A DNA stretch of 64,000 nucleotides from Tricholoma matsutake (lineage: Eukaryota; Basidiomycota; Agaricomycetes; Agaricales; Tricholomataceae), in NCBI GenBank assembly GCA_026075535.2, contig AP026542.1:7006001-7070000 (forward strand). Direction: 5' to 3'. How positions within the stretch are numbered: the first letter of the stretch is position 1; each line of letters starts with the position of its first letter. The notes under the pieces are model-generated. The model worked only from the letters and a program-made list of their open reading frames with translations, searched no databases and was not told the DNA's origin. Both the position numbers and the translations under genes were made by a program. Below are positions 41,149 through 52,074 of the stretch, piece after piece.

Positions 41149-42189
41149 CTAGTACCCTCCTGCACCTGGTGCAGCGTCGCCTTCTCTCTTCAACCTCAGC
41201 AAAACTTCTTTGAACCTCGTCAGGTCGGTCGTGCCAGTTCCAGTTCTCGCAATTGTCTTGCTTTGAGAATTTTGGAGCTCAATCAGCTCGCATATTCGCT
41301 CCCATGTCGTTCCAGAAGAAAGGGAGGCAGACATTTTTGCGAGGTATTCTGCTTCCTGATCTCTGCAGTAGAAGATTGGATTCATTTGTAAAGGAGGTGA
41401 AAAGCGAAAATAAAACTTACTTGTTGTCCCTGATGTTCCTTTCCTTCTTCTTTGCGTAGTCTTCATAAAATTCGTCGATTGAACGTTCTGCTTTCGAAAT
41501 AGTTTCCTGACGTCGTATTTTGGATGCCTCGTCGCGAGCTTTGACCTCAGCCTCTTGCTTTTCTTGCCAATCTCTGCATAAAGAAGTTATGAAATTTCCG
41601 TCCTGTGGGAAAGCGGCAGAGTGATCAACGATGCGTACTTGATGACTTGTGGTTCGTCTTCTTCAATGGGTCGGTTCAAGATTGGAGTCGATGAAAAAGC
41701 AGATAGTTGAGGTCGCGGGGCAAAGGTTGCACCAAACGATGGTTGCTGCTGAAGTGGGGATTGGTGCTGCTTTGTAGGGTATTAGCACTTGATTATTTCT
41801 GCAGTGTAGATAGAGACAAGGCAGTCCTGGGCCTTTTCTCTTACGAGGATAGTGAAATAGAAAATTTCGCATCTTTATTTGCAAACCGATACTGATAAGC
41901 ATACAAGAAATAATCCTCGACTCACCTGGCCAATGCCAATGTCCGGAAAGTCACTTTCAAACTTCTCAATCTCATCGTCTCCTGTGACTTTCACAGCAGT
42001 GTCCTTGTATGTAGATGGAGTGTCGAAGTCGTCAAATGAGAAACTGGAGGCGCCGTTCTTGGCAGGGAAAGGAGGAGCCTGTGAGGATATAGGAATGTCG
42101 CCTTCGCCGTCAAGGGAAATATCAGGAAAAGCAGACGCAGCGCGGTCAAAGTCGATCTCGTCTGCTCCAGATTGGAAAAAGTCGGACAT
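41149..42189 (-). CDS. CLC1: Clathrin light chain
   Basis: Multi-exon. The acidic N-terminus starts MSDFFQSGADEIDFDRAASA and includes DDEIEKFESDFPDIG. A Gln-rich linker and RPIEEDEPQVIKDWQEKQE follow. The heavy-chain-binding helix contains AERSIDEFYEDYAKKKERNI, then RDQEAEYLAKMSA. The C-terminus has TTWERICELIELQNSQSK and DLTRFKEVLLRLKREG, typical of fungal light chains. The protein regulates clathrin assembly on Golgi and plasma-membrane vesicles. Its start diverges from GEP4 with 75 bp between ATGs. Confidence 0.93.
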
Positions 42190-42264
42190 GTGTGTTGGCA
42201 GAGTATATAGACTTGCTGAACTTCCGTGGGAAGGTTATAAATAAACATCTCAGAGAAAACCAAA
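42190..42264. promoter_or_regulatory. Short divergent promoter, clathrin light chain / GEP4
   Basis: 75 bp separate the two ATGs. Both genes must share or overlap promoter sequence. No specific motif was identified. Confidence 0.4.
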
Positions 42265-43294
42265 ATGCCCATCAACATTCCGGGACTCTTGGTGCCCTTT
42301 CAACTCATTATCAATCCACGCGTTATTCTACCAAGTTTGACCGTAAAGGGTATAGTATTATTGCTCTCATATACCCGATTTCGCCTGGATCATATCTCCA
42401 CAGCAAGATATTCGACATATTAATTTTACCGCACTTCGTAAGGCCGGATATCGAGGTGCCATCTTTGACAAGGATAATTGCCTTGTCCGTTCATCTATTT
42501 CCAGAACGTGTAATGCTTTCTAACATTCCTTGCAATAGACACTCCCTCACAAGGACACGATTGTTCCTGAAATACAGGCCAGTTACAATTTGATGTTTGG
42601 AGGTCTCCTGCTAGCCTAATCTCTCGGCTTGCGCAGGACGCATGGACCCACTGTAGAGAAACTTTTGGTGAGGGTAATGTTCTCATCGTCAGTAACTCTG
42701 CTGGTACTTGGATGGATCCAGGAGAAATACAGGTATGCTCGTGTTCATCTTGGTTGCTGCAATGATTGAGGCTGGTCGTGCCCTTCTTTGTAGTGCGAAT
42801 CAGTCACTTTTCATACTTCTGTTCCCGTTCTCCGGCACAGATCTCTTAAACCGGCGTTTTCATGTATCGCAACAATCCGCGGGTATTTCTCATCTCTTAA
42901 GTCTCCGATACACCCCGAGGAGTTGATCGTTGTGGGTGATCGCGTGTTCACTGATGTGGTGATGGCAAACCGCATGCGCAGAGAAATGAGGCTTGATAAC
43001 TCGACACGCGCATCTACTCTGCAAAGCACAGAGCTTACTGGCCAGGGGAGCGAGGCTTCTCAACCGAACGGGCCGCTGGCCATCTGGACGTCTGCTGTCT
43101 GGGAGAAAGAAGCAATGGGAATGAGGTTCCTCGAAAAAAAATTAGTCGAGATTGTGCAACGATGGACTAAAGATGCGAAAGAAGATGACGGTCCTGACAT
43201 GACTCGATTTGTCAGGGAGGGTGTAGAGCTGGAGCCGTTGAGTACTGATACGATGGCTAGGCTGTTTAGGAGATTTAGAATCAGAACGGTTTAA
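42265..43294 (+). CDS. GEP4: Mitochondrial phosphatidylglycerophosphatase (HAD family)
   Basis: Multi-exon. The start MPINIPGLLVPFQLIINPRV is the membrane-associated N-terminus. HAD motif I reads FDKDNCLT, with an intron between DNCL and T. LTLPHKDTIVPEIQ follows the join, then VLIVSNSAGTWMDPGEIQ, and motif IV IVVGDRVFTDVVMANRM. Gep4 removes phosphate from phosphatidylglycerolphosphate in the cardiolipin pathway at the inner mitochondrial membrane. The C-terminus contains an extra segment (WTSAVWEKEAMGMRFLEKKL) seen in fungal homologues. Confidence 0.9.
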
Positions 43295-43710
43295 GGATGT
43301 AGGTAGCAATATCGTGAAGAATGACGTGCACTTTATCAAGAGGAAAGTTCATACGCCGAAGCACGGATTTCTATGATATTGGCAGCTATTGAATGTGCAC
43401 CTTGTGGCCTACGCAATTGACTGCGCTCAGTTCCCCCTCGAAAGACATCCATATGTATTCAAGATATCTGGTTCAACGAGTATCTGCCTCAGATATTTTT
43501 GCTTGCTATGTTTGCTCATACTAGTTCATCAGCGTTTCCAGGACGCCAACTTCTGGTCACTATACCGTGATTGAGCTGAATGCGATGTATATTGCAGTAA
43601 TCTACACCTTTTTTTGTTTTTTTGTTTTTTTGTTTTTTTTTTGCGAACGCTCTCTGAGCTACGCAGTATATTATTTGTTGTTGTATTTTTCAGTTGCAGC
43701 AAATTGAAGT
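43295..43710. other. Intergenic with a T7-G microsatellite
   Basis: A run of T tracts separated by single Gs lies at about 43609-43642. No gene is seen. The next start codon follows at 43711. Confidence 0.5.
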
Positions 43711-44501
43711 ATGCACGCAACGTACGCGCGTCTTCTGCACGTTTTCCGTCTTCGCAGTCCCAAACCTGGCACTTATTCCACGCTCATAGAAACGAGGCCC
43801 CCTCTGTTCCAGCGTGTTCCGCCATGGTGGGCACGATGGAGTCTGGGCCTCATTGCATGCGATATCTTCATGACGTTTGTCCATCTCACTACCGCTGCTG
43901 CATCATTTTACCTGACAAACGTGTGCAAAGCGGGTCTGTAATAGAGCTTACTTGGAACCATTGGTCAACCCTTGTCTCTGATTTGGAAAATGCATCTGTG
44001 AAGAGTCGAGACGTGTCCCTGTCATCATCGACTCCGAATGATTATAGCCTGCGGCCCAACTGGCAACGCCTAGCTCTGTGCATAGCTCATCTTGGGTTCG
44101 GTGCTGCCCTCGCGGCCGCACTTCTCGTTGCTCAAACCCGCTTCGTCAGAACATTCGCCATTCTTCCGCCTGTACGGAATAATAGTTCAGCGGAAGGTAG
44201 GCGCGTTTTCATCCAGTGTGCACACAACTTCAGAAAGAATGGAACGGTTTTTCCTTTAAACAAATGCTCGTTACAAGAAGGAAGGGACCATACGGAGATG
44301 ATTTTCAGGGTGGCTGGCAAAAGGGGTCATTGGTATATTGGGCTGAACGATGCTGTTATTCATGGACGACGTTCATCTGTTGATAATGCTCGAGCAGCCA
44401 TTTTGGCTGACTGGGGCGGGAAAAGGGTCGGAAAATGGACATCGACCGTTGCTACAGATAATCGCTGGAAGAGCGGGCCCGTACGCAGAAAAGTTGATTG
44501 A
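43711..44501 (+). CDS. Small two-span membrane protein, unknown
   Basis: Two exons join across a 54-nt intron in phase 2 (exon 1 43711 to about 43874). The join reads DIFMT|GSVIELTWNHWSTLV. Exon 1 gives MHATYARLLHVFRLRSPKPG, Arg-rich and likely a mitochondrial targeting region, then VPPWWARWSLGLIACDIFMT. Exon 2 contains RLALCIAHLGFGAALAAALL and a soluble tail with RVFIQCAHNFRKNGTVFPLN, RGHWYIGLNDAVIHG and GGKRVGKWTST. The layout of two spans and a conserved tail resembles TMEM223-type mitochondrial proteins, but this is a guess. Confidence 0.6.
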
Positions 44502-44692
44502 CTCAGGACTGTGACTTAGACGCTGTTTCTATATTTATATTGGACCGGTCATCAGATTTGCATATTGTTCACACGAGTGCCTCCCTTTAGCCCTTTGCGC
44601 TGTTGAATCTTCATCTTGCTTTGTATAATTTGTATGCCACTGTTCAAACGTTCAAGGTTCTGTCGTTGAACGTTGAACATCGATCATTCCAG

Positions 44693-45664
44693 ATGTCTTC
44701 AGCTTTCACCAAACATATCAACGATCGGCGTGTGTTACTCCGAAATATAGCAGACGAAACCATCAAGGCGATTGAAACTGGGTTCGTCCTCAACGGCATT
44801 CCTCACAACCTTCGAGACAGAACCGAAGTCTCAAAACGCCGCACGCGCTATTTCGCTCCTGAGTCATTGCTATCCACATGGTCAACAAATTCGTTATCTC
44901 CATCCCTCACCACTCAGCCCTCACTAACCGAAGTCTCCGTCCTGGAAATATCGACACTTGAGGGTGCTCGTTATCTGGCGGCTAAAGCAAGCCAACCTGG
45001 TAAAATAGGAGTCTTGAACTTTGCCTCTGCTAAAAAGCCTGGTGGGGGGTTTTTGAACGGGGCTCAAGCTCAGGAAGAATCGATTGCGCGCTCTTCGACA
45101 CTCTATCCGACGCTTCTTACGAAGACCTCGGAGAAATTTTACACCTTGCATAACCATGACACAAAAGGTGGTTATTACTCCCATGCGATGATCTATTCGC
45201 CTGGAGTTCTCATATTCCGTGATGATGATGGTGGATGGGTTGAACCACTGGAAGTTGATGTACTAACGAACCCGGCTGTCAATGCTGGAGTCGTGCGGAA
45301 GACAATCTACGGAAAGTTGATGCCGGAGGCGACGGAGGAAAGAATCAAGAAAGTGATGGCAGAGAGAATGGGCCGGGTCCTGTTCTTGCTTGAGAAAGAA
45401 GGCGTCCGGAACATTGTGCTCGGGAGCTTTGGGACAGGTGTTTTCCAGAACAAAGTTGATGTCGTGGCTCGGCTATGGGCAGACCTCTTGACTGTACCTG
45501 GCGCACGTTTTGGTCGTTCCTTTGAAAGAGTGATCTTCGCGATCTTAGGGAGAAAAACTTTTGTTGATTTCAAGGATGCATTCAATACTCAAGCGGGACT
45601 ACAGAAGAATATGCCTCCACCATCATCGCCTCCTACAATCATTCAAGGAGGAACCCAGGAATGA
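44693..45664 (+). CDS. Microbial-type poly(ADP-ribose) glycohydrolase (DUF2263/TIGR02452)
   Basis: Single exon of 323 codons. Landmarks: an N-terminal helical part (RVLLRNIADETIKAIETG), then VLNFASAKKPGGGFLNGAQA followed by QEESIARSSTLYPTL. This is the PARG catalytic loop GGG...QEE with the catalytic glutamates. YYSHAMIYSPGVLIFRDDDG and VLTNPAVNAG follow, then RMGRVLFLLEKEGVRNIVLG SFGTGVFQN at the nucleotide-binding end. Enzymes with this domain cleave ADP-ribose polymers or conjugates. ATG 44693 is the first in frame near the conserved start. The C-terminus is short and proline-rich. Confidence 0.85.
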   Translation: MSSAFTKHINDRRVLLRNIADETIKAIETGFVLNGIPHNLRDRTEVSKRRTRYFAPESLLSTWSTNSLSPSLTTQPSLTEVSVLEISTLEGARYLAAKASQPGKIGVLNFASAKKPGGGFLNGAQAQEESIARSSTLYPTLLTKTSEKFYTLHNHDTKGGYYSHAMIYSPGVLIFRDDDGGWVEPLEVDVLTNPAVNAGVVRKTIYGKLMPEATEERIKKVMAERMGRVLFLLEKEGVRNIVLGSFGTGVFQNKVDVVARLWADLLTVPGARFGRSFERVIFAILGRKTFVDFKDAFNTQAGLQKNMPPPSSPPTIIQGGTQE

Positions 45665-47113
45665 TGCGTAAGCTTCGTTGTCACGGACCGTCGTTTGGAT
45701 CCATTATTAATAAGTTTATCTAGACGTGAAGTATCTCCCTAAATGCCTACACAAGTTGTCTCAACGCTCAGTTACCTATGTGTCTCCCAATGGATATTTT
45801 CCATAATTATCATTGTTACCTCAAGTTGGAGTACGTGTGAGTACCTTCCTTCTGTCAAATCGACTTGTGAAGCGAATTCTACACAGTTATTGCAAATTAT
45901 AGACTGCGATCGACGAAGTGCATTCCGAACAGCGGATGATATCCATTGCATGAATATCAAGTTAGTGTCTTTATAACATAGCGTCACTTTTCATCAGGAA
46001 GATTTCCGTCTCAATCAAGTCTCAATGGGAATGGCCAGGGGAAGTCTGCTTTCTGACGCGAGGGGGATGTTAACTTTTTCTTCCAGCCCCGCAATTATGT
46101 CATTGTTATCAAGGTCTAGTGATATCCAGCTCTAGTGATTGCTACCAATCGAATACCATGTCTCACTGTTTCAAAGCATAAATAAAGTTGAAAACCAATA
46201 ACCCGAAGGTGATCTCTTTCCCAAACAGTTATATAAAGCCCAGTTCGTAAGGTTCATCTAGAATGGTGTTGTCTAAGCGAAGTCTCTGTCAAATGCATTG
46301 TAACGTAATACAAACTGTGGTCCGATATGCCCCCATTTACGGAACGGTCATGTCATCTGCTAAGATTTCAACGTGAAGGAATTTAGTCTCCTCTTGGTGG
46401 CCTAAACACAAATGTCTACTTACAGATCTGAAGTATGACTCGACAGCTTCAGGTTCATCTGAGGTCACGACTAGTATTAAGCTGCTTACGGTTTGCATTC
46501 CAACACTTTGATCGGTGCTCTAATGAGTAAAATATAGCCTACTTACTCGTCATCGGGAACGAATTAGCCGAAGCTGTGGCCGACGGTGGGGGCGCTGATC
46601 GTATATTATGGTTAGGATTCGAACTCTCAACAGTCCACATGGGGAACAATGTCTTGGAAGTCTAGACTTACACACCTCTGTGGCAGTTCCTTTCCGAATC
46701 CGACGACCATATGGATCGGAAGACGCGTTCGATGAGTCAACTTCACATGAGCCAACACTCCGTAGTCACAAGGTACTAACCATCAAGAACCCTTCTAATT
46801 GTGGCAATTATCATGTCGAACGCCACACGAACTCATTCCAAAAGCGAGGAGCACGATTCTTTAACCCGCATTGATGTGCTTCGACACCTTCTCTATTATC
46901 GATATGGCCATGACACCGTCTTCCACGTTTCATCTACCGATGTCCGAGCCATTACACATTTTCGGAATCCATCTGTGTTTCTCGCCTTACCGCAACCCTT
47001 TGACCTCTTGTGGTCTATTAAGCGCTCAAAGATTGTTATAACTGCCGGATCTTCTACGATACGTGTCGGCGTACTCAAAAAGTCTTCCGTATTTTCCCCC
47101 TTGTTATCAGAAT
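45665..47113. other. Intergenic, nothing recognised
   Basis: About 1.4 kb between the PARG-like gene and the BTB pair. Frames at 46608-46874 and 46801-47115 have no known domain, splice partner or conserved motif. The upstream region of BTB gene 1 must lie near the right end. Confidence 0.35.
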
Positions 47114-48080
47114 AATGCAAACTACGGATGGTCAAGAATTCAAACAACTGCAACGACACCCACAATATTACTTGAATGGTGGCGATGTCCACTTCCTCGT
47201 AAGGTCTCTACAGCTACCACGGTAAAGATTTGTCTGACACGCCGCTGATTAGCTTGACAACAAACTTTTCAGAGTTCACCGTTACTTCTTCGAACGCGAG
47301 TCTCGAAAATTTCGGGATATAACCTTAGCTTTCACACCTACTGATGTCAGACAAGGGGACACTGATTCCACCGCAATTATATTGGATGTTGCTGTGGAAG
47401 ATTTCGAGTTGTTGCTGGGAGTCTTCTACAATCCGTCGGTGGTTTCAGTTATGCTTTAAGTTATGCTAATTCAGCCCTCAATTCAGAAAATATTCCGTTT
47501 ATGACTGGACATTTAGCCATTGGACTAGAATTCTTACTCTCGCGCAAGAGTGGGGGTTCGATGAGGTACAAAATTTGGTGATTCGGGAGCTCGAAAGATT
47601 GGACTTCCCAGTAATAGACCGAATCGCATTATACCACAGATTCAGGGTTGATATCAATATCCTCCTTCCCTTGTATACTGCACTGTGCTCTCGCGACGAA
47701 CCTCTCGACGAAGCTGAGTCGGAGATCCTGGGCATGAAAACCACAGTCTTATTGTTTCGAGCTCGCGAGCGTCTTCGTGCGCAGCCTTCGAACGGCAGCA
47801 AAAATCCATTACCTTACGGCCTTGCAAAAGAATACATCTTTAACACCATTTTGGACATGGTTGGGGCCTCTCCTTATGAGTCTCCTCATGAGACCAGAAC
47901 TTGTCAGTCAAATGAACCGTGTTTCATCTTCATATCTGTCTTACTGATGTGATGTCAGGTTCATCGGATGGAGAGGAATGTGAAAACCAACATAGGCTCG
48001 AATCCCGCAAGAGTCATAGAATCAACAACGATTCCAATAGAACAACAGGTCGAGTAGTTGGTTGCCAAAAGAAAGCATGA
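47114..48080 (+). CDS. BTB/POZ domain protein 1
   Basis: Four exons are inferred. Exon 1 starts MQTTDGQEFKQLQRHPQYYL and ends at NGGDVHFL. Exon 2 (from 47253) reads LDNKLFRVHRYFFERES, then STAIILDVAVEDFELLLGVF and YNP. Exon 3 starts KYSVYDWTFSHWTRILTLAQ and continues VIDRIALYHRFRVDINILLP. The final join skips 47903-47958 and ends at TGA 48080; an unspliced reading stops at 47952. This is the BTB fold plus helical tail common in Agaricomycete proteins of unknown function. The same three intron positions occur in the neighbour gene. Confidence 0.7.
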
Positions 48081-48444
48081 TGATGAGCTCGATGGTGGTG
48101 TACACGAGGAACCATCATATGAAGCCCGGCCCCCTTAAATGCCGCATGATTGTATAGTGCCAGGTTATGTAACACATCCGAGTTGTACGATTGAACATTT
48201 ATATTTAACCTCAGGCCTCTGATTCCAAGCCTTTGAAGCCTCGAGGGAGCTAGTCGAGGGGCCTTCTGTCCTCGTGCAGACTGATCGCAACGATGTACAT
48301 ACATCGTAAAAAACTTGCACGCAAACATGAGTCACGACACGTGTAGCTCGCGCCCCTGGATTCAAAATCACAAGCTTTACACCGGCGTCTATTAATTGAA
48401 CCCCCCTTGCAATGCTTCCTTCCCTAGGACAGCGAGAAAATTTA
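48081..48444. other. Spacer between the BTB genes
   Basis: 364 bp with no gene or repeat seen. It holds the 3' end of gene 1 and the promoter of gene 2. Confidence 0.4.
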
Positions 48445-49555
48445 ATGGCTCACCAACCAAACGATAAGGGATCGTTCTTCGCTCTCACTCGCCACGAAGA
48501 ATATCACATAAACGGTGGCGACTTGTTTTTCCTCGTAAGTTCCTAGTTGCAGCGATCCGAAGTGCAGTCGCTCATTATTGATTCGGCAGGTTGAACACGT
48601 CCAATTTCGTGTGCATCGCTACTTCTTCGAACGTGAATCTGGTGTCTTCCGTAATCAGTTGACCACTCCAGCGTCGCCTGGAGCGACCCGTCAAGGATCG
48701 TCTGAATCCAATGCTATTGTACTTGAAAATGTCAAGAGCGTTGACTTTGCGAAGTTCCTGTGGGTTTTCTATAACCCGTAAGTTATATTTCTCTGTCCTG
48801 TAATCTGGCATGACCCGTGGTATTCAGAAAATACTCTCTTTACAACGCGACAACAGAAGATTGGACTGTTATTATAAACTTGGCGCATCGATGGGCCTTC
48901 CCCGAAGTAAAAAGCCTCGCTGTTCGGGAATTAGAGAAACTGGTGCTTTCCGATGTCGATCGGATCTCCATCTATCACACATATCAAATCGACAAGAGTC
49001 TACTTATTCCTCGATACGCGGCGCTGTGTGAAAGGGAAAATCCCTTGACGTTACAAGAAGGCCTGCAGCTAGGCATGGAAACAACACTTATGATTGCGCG
49101 TTTGAGGGAGCTTTCCAGAGCGAACCCAACCCCTAGTGGAGCCCGGAGTCCACGTCCCGCCGGCATACATTTTGACGAGATGACCCGCCTTGTTTGTGAG
49201 ATGTTCGAAGTACAGCTGCCAGCCACTGCTCGGAGCGATCAAAATGGTACAACGACTCCTCCAGGTGAGTTCAATGGCACTGTTCGTAAGCACTCATAGA
49301 AGTAACCATATAAACCCAGCTACAGCACCCCCGACGCCCGACCCTAGCGTAAAAGGTAACGCTACTGATGAGGAACAAAAACCCCACACCGGAGGTCCAT
49401 CCGACAAACCCGATGGTGAAACATCTGCTACGACAACAAAGAATACGGGAGACACAGATAAGACGGAAGGTCAAACAGGGACCGCCAGTGGCTTAGGAGG
49501 TACTATCGACCCCGATAAAGGCAAAAACAAAGTGCGGAGTCGAGGTGGCAAATAG
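48445..49555 (+). CDS. BTB/POZ domain protein 2
   Basis: Paralogue of the gene just upstream. Exon 1 ends HINGGDLFFL. Exon 2 begins VEHVQFRVHRYFFERESGVF and contains NAIVLENVKSVDFAKFLWVF. Exon 3 begins KYSLYNATTEDWTVIINLAH, then VLSDVDRISIYHTYQIDKSL. A last intron after TTPPG joins a Thr/Lys/Gly-rich tail (TAPPTPDPSVKGNATDEEQ...) ending in VRSRGGK at 49555; the unspliced reading ends at 49299. The BTB fold mediates protein-protein contacts; partner and role are unknown. Confidence 0.75.
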
Positions 49556-49979
49556 TGTGCTCAGGTTCAGGGTGACCGAACAGTGGAAGGATTTTTGGGA
49601 AAGGATACTACTAAACGACCGGACACCTTGTTACTCCTTTGATGAGGTCCTGTACAAGATGACGTGATATTGATCCTGTTCATGGGCAAAGGAAAATGGT
49701 AAAATGCTGCGTGAGCTCTGATACACACGGAGGAGTCGAAGGAGATGTGAATCTAGGAGATGACTGCGCATAATGCACCGAAACATGATGAAAAGAAATC
49801 TGGTAGGCATAGGTCAGATCAGTGCATCGCAATCACGGCAACATAGATCATTTCGGAGAGCTATTTGGCTAATTTAGAGTGGTGATTTTGCTCATGCACA
49901 GGCTCACCTTAAGCTTAACGCCAACATTTCAACAACCTACGGTAGCTGGAAGGCTTTCTGCACTGTGATATCTATGTAG
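49556..49979. other. Intergenic, nothing recognised
   Basis: 424 bp between the convergent ends of BTB gene 2 and the small minus-strand gene. No ORF, RNA or repeat seen. Confidence 0.4.
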
Positions 49980-50345
49980 TTAGATCACAGGAGACACCAA
50001 ACAAAGCGCACCCTTTTCCGCGTCCTTCTGGTCCCAAGCACTGATCCCTGACGAGATGCTTGCCTTCCGTCCAAAAATGACTTCCTGCCATTCGATAGGT
50101 GCCTTCAGCTGCAATTCCGAAGAAAATGGCACAGGGCGAGCTAGCCGTTTCAATCTTTCGAGTTCACGGCTGGAAAGAGGCTTCCCAGATTGCAACTGCT
50201 GTGCGATAGATTGCAGAACAGATATCTGAGCATTCAGACGTGCGCGGTCATCGCTTGATGTCCTCTGTTGGCTGACCAGATGTATCGATAGGGATATTAC
50301 AGCGGCGGAATAAAGAGCGTGCGGAAGGTAGGATCTGACAAACAT
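49980..50345 (-). CDS. Small single-exon membrane/coiled-coil protein, unknown
   Basis: 121 residues. The start MFVRSYLPHALYSAAVISLS suggests a membrane or organelle-targeting segment. It is followed by an amphipathic part (RARLNAQISVLQSIAQQLQ, SSRELERLKRLARPVPFS) and a conserved-looking WQEVIFGRKASISSG. Length, composition and the divergent arrangement with SPP2 favour a real gene. Function is unknown. Confidence 0.6.
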   Translation of the reverse strand: MFVRSYLPHALYSAAVISLSIHLVSQQRTSSDDRARLNAQISVLQSIAQQLQSGKPLSSRELERLKRLARPVPFSSELQLKAPIEWQEVIFGRKASISSGISAWDQKDAEKGALCLVSPVI

Positions 50346-50419
50346 CGTTTTGCAGGCTAAGGCGGGAATAATGAGATTTCAAGTGATTACATAATAGTTG
50401 TTCCTTGTCGTCGACTGCC
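50346..50419. promoter_or_regulatory. Short divergent promoter, small protein / SPP2
   Basis: 74 bp between the two start codons. Shared promoter is likely; no motif was identified. Confidence 0.35.
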
Positions 50420-51739
50420 ATGGCGGCCACATCGAAAGTCTCCTTTACGATTCGCAGGCCAACACCGGTCTCGAGAGCGCCTTCGTCTGGCGCAGATTCA
50501 GATGCTCCACCTTTCAAAGTTCCTTTTTTACCTCGTCATCTTGCCAATGCAGATGACTCTATTCCGGGCAGTCCGCTTGCTCGAAGCGCTACTTCATCTC
50601 CAAAATCCTCTATCCGCTCTGTATATTATGACAATGACCAAGACTCAAGTAATGAAGATGAAGATGACGTGCTTCGGGATGAGCTCGTAACGGAATTCGA
50701 TAGATTTGGGGTTCAGCGGTGTGTCTCTGTTCCACTGCTTTGGCTGCAGTCATTTCAACTCACAGAAGCCACGCGCCATCGCCCATATCACAGTCTACCC
50801 AACAAAGCCGCATCTCAAGCCGCATTGGTCATCCCTGCTCAGCAAAACCGTGATTGGCGAGATCTGGCGCGCAAACGGAGAAGTGCTGCGCAATACGTTC
50901 CTATCTCTGCCAAAGTCCAAACAGGAAAAGACGGGAGTGTCGGTGGGCTAGGTATGAAGGATACCATCAATTCCGGCGCAGTATTATCGGGATTGCAGGT
51001 GAAGGTGCCACAAACTGTCAAGCAGGAGGACAATGAGGCGCCAGCGTCGGTCACAGAAGATATAAAAATGGAGGATGGTGAAGAATCTGAAGACCAAAGA
51101 GCCTTGCGTGCCCTTCTGGCTGAAACGAATGGCATTAAACACGACGGTCCCATGGTTGACATCATTCCGACTCCCATTTCGGAGGCCGATGCGTACAAAC
51201 AAGACGTGGATGAACTCCCTGATGTTGCTACCCTAGATGACTATGCCCGTGTCCCCGTCTCTCAATTTGGCGCTGCTTTACTACGAGGTATGGGGTGGAA
51301 AGAAGGAACCGCAGCGACTCGGAAGTCTGGTAAAGGTTTGGTGGAACCGTATCTTCCTGCTGCGAGACCTGCGTTGCTAGGCATCGGAGCGAAAGAGAGA
51401 GAGGTGTTAGATGATGGGAGCCGGAAGAAAGTTGCAGAACGACCAGAGAAGCGATATATTCCTGTGATCAAAAAGGAACGGGATGGCAGGCCTTCGTCCG
51501 CACCAGCAGGCCGCGACGAACGCGACAGATCGCGGTCGCCGAGGCAACGAAATGGCGTCCCCGCGGCGACTTCGCGGCAGAGCTCGCCGGGTCGTCGGCG
51601 CGATGATGACCGGCACAGAGAACGGCGCGACCGAGACTATGGACGACACGAACATCACAGAGAAACGCAGCGAGGTGGTAGAGATATAGAGCGGAGAAGA
51701 GATCGCTCAAGAGAAGCAAGCAGGAAAAGGCGTGATTAA
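50420..51739 (+). CDS. SPP2: Pre-mRNA splicing factor SPP2/GPKOW type (G-patch)
   Basis: The gene is an unbroken frame of 439 codons from ATG 50420. A 75-nt canonical-looking intron (about 50719-50793, GTGTGT...CACAG) can also be removed without breaking the frame, so both readings are open. The start is VSFTIRRPTPVSRAPSS, then RDELVTEFDRFGVQR and QNRDWRDLARKRRSAAQYVP. The G-patch is VPVSQFGAALLRGMGWKEG (near 51255-51305), then LGIGAKEREVLDDGSRKK. The C-terminus is very rich in Arg, Asp and Ser. SPP2 activates the Prp2 helicase before the first splicing step. Confidence 0.9.
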   Translation: MAATSKVSFTIRRPTPVSRAPSSGADSDAPPFKVPFLPRHLANADDSIPGSPLARSATSSPKSSIRSVYYDNDQDSSNEDEDDVLRDELVTEFDRFGVQRCVSVPLLWLQSFQLTEATRHRPYHSLPNKAASQAALVIPAQQNRDWRDLARKRRSAAQYVPISAKVQTGKDGSVGGLGMKDTINSGAVLSGLQVKVPQTVKQEDNEAPASVTEDIKMEDGEESEDQRALRALLAETNGIKHDGPMVDIIPTPISEADAYKQDVDELPDVATLDDYARVPVSQFGAALLRGMGWKEGTAATRKSGKGLVEPYLPAARPALLGIGAKEREVLDDGSRKKVAERPEKRYIPVIKKERDGRPSSAPAGRDERDRSRSPRQRNGVPAATSRQSSPGRRRDDDRHRERRDRDYGRHEHHRETQRGGRDIERRRDRSREASRKRRD

Positions 51740-52074
51740 TGGTCTGCAAGTCAAATGCCAAACGATAGTGCTGAATGGCGTTTGTTAATCGGAACAAGTG
51801 AATATGTAGTAGATTTCTATTGTCTAAACACAGGGTCCATCAGCCCGTCAATTCATTGCGCGTCACCTCCATTCATACCGCATTTGCCATGTTCCATTGA
51901 TGGGAAACGATCTTAGAGTCATCTTCCCCTTGAGGGGTTTTCTTATAAAACACCCCTGCATTCTTCTGTGGGTGTGGTCATAGGCTGTTCCCATCCTGTT
52001 CCCCTCCCCCTCCTCCTTTGAGTTCACATCAATGTATACACGTACATCTGCAATTTAGTTCGAACTTCAACACA
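51740..52074. other. Convergent 3' flank of SPP2 and ISA2
   Basis: 335 bp holding the ends of both transcripts. It has a CT-rich stretch and no ORF or RNA gene. Confidence 0.4.

Noticed and set aside
43614..43710. Upstream extension of the small membrane protein (long Phe/Val-rich frame)
   Set aside because: It is a translation of a T-rich microsatellite; ATG 43711 in the spliced frame is better.
46608..46640. A 'ggattcgaactc' word on the plus strand resembling a tRNA B-box on the minus strand
   Set aside because: The bases around the loop do not pair as a T-stem, and no acceptor, D or anticodon arms fit.
46801..47115. 104-codon frame upstream of BTB gene 1, as a third BTB gene
   Set aside because: It has none of the BTB landmarks (GGD, RVHRYFFERES, YNP) and no splice join to one.
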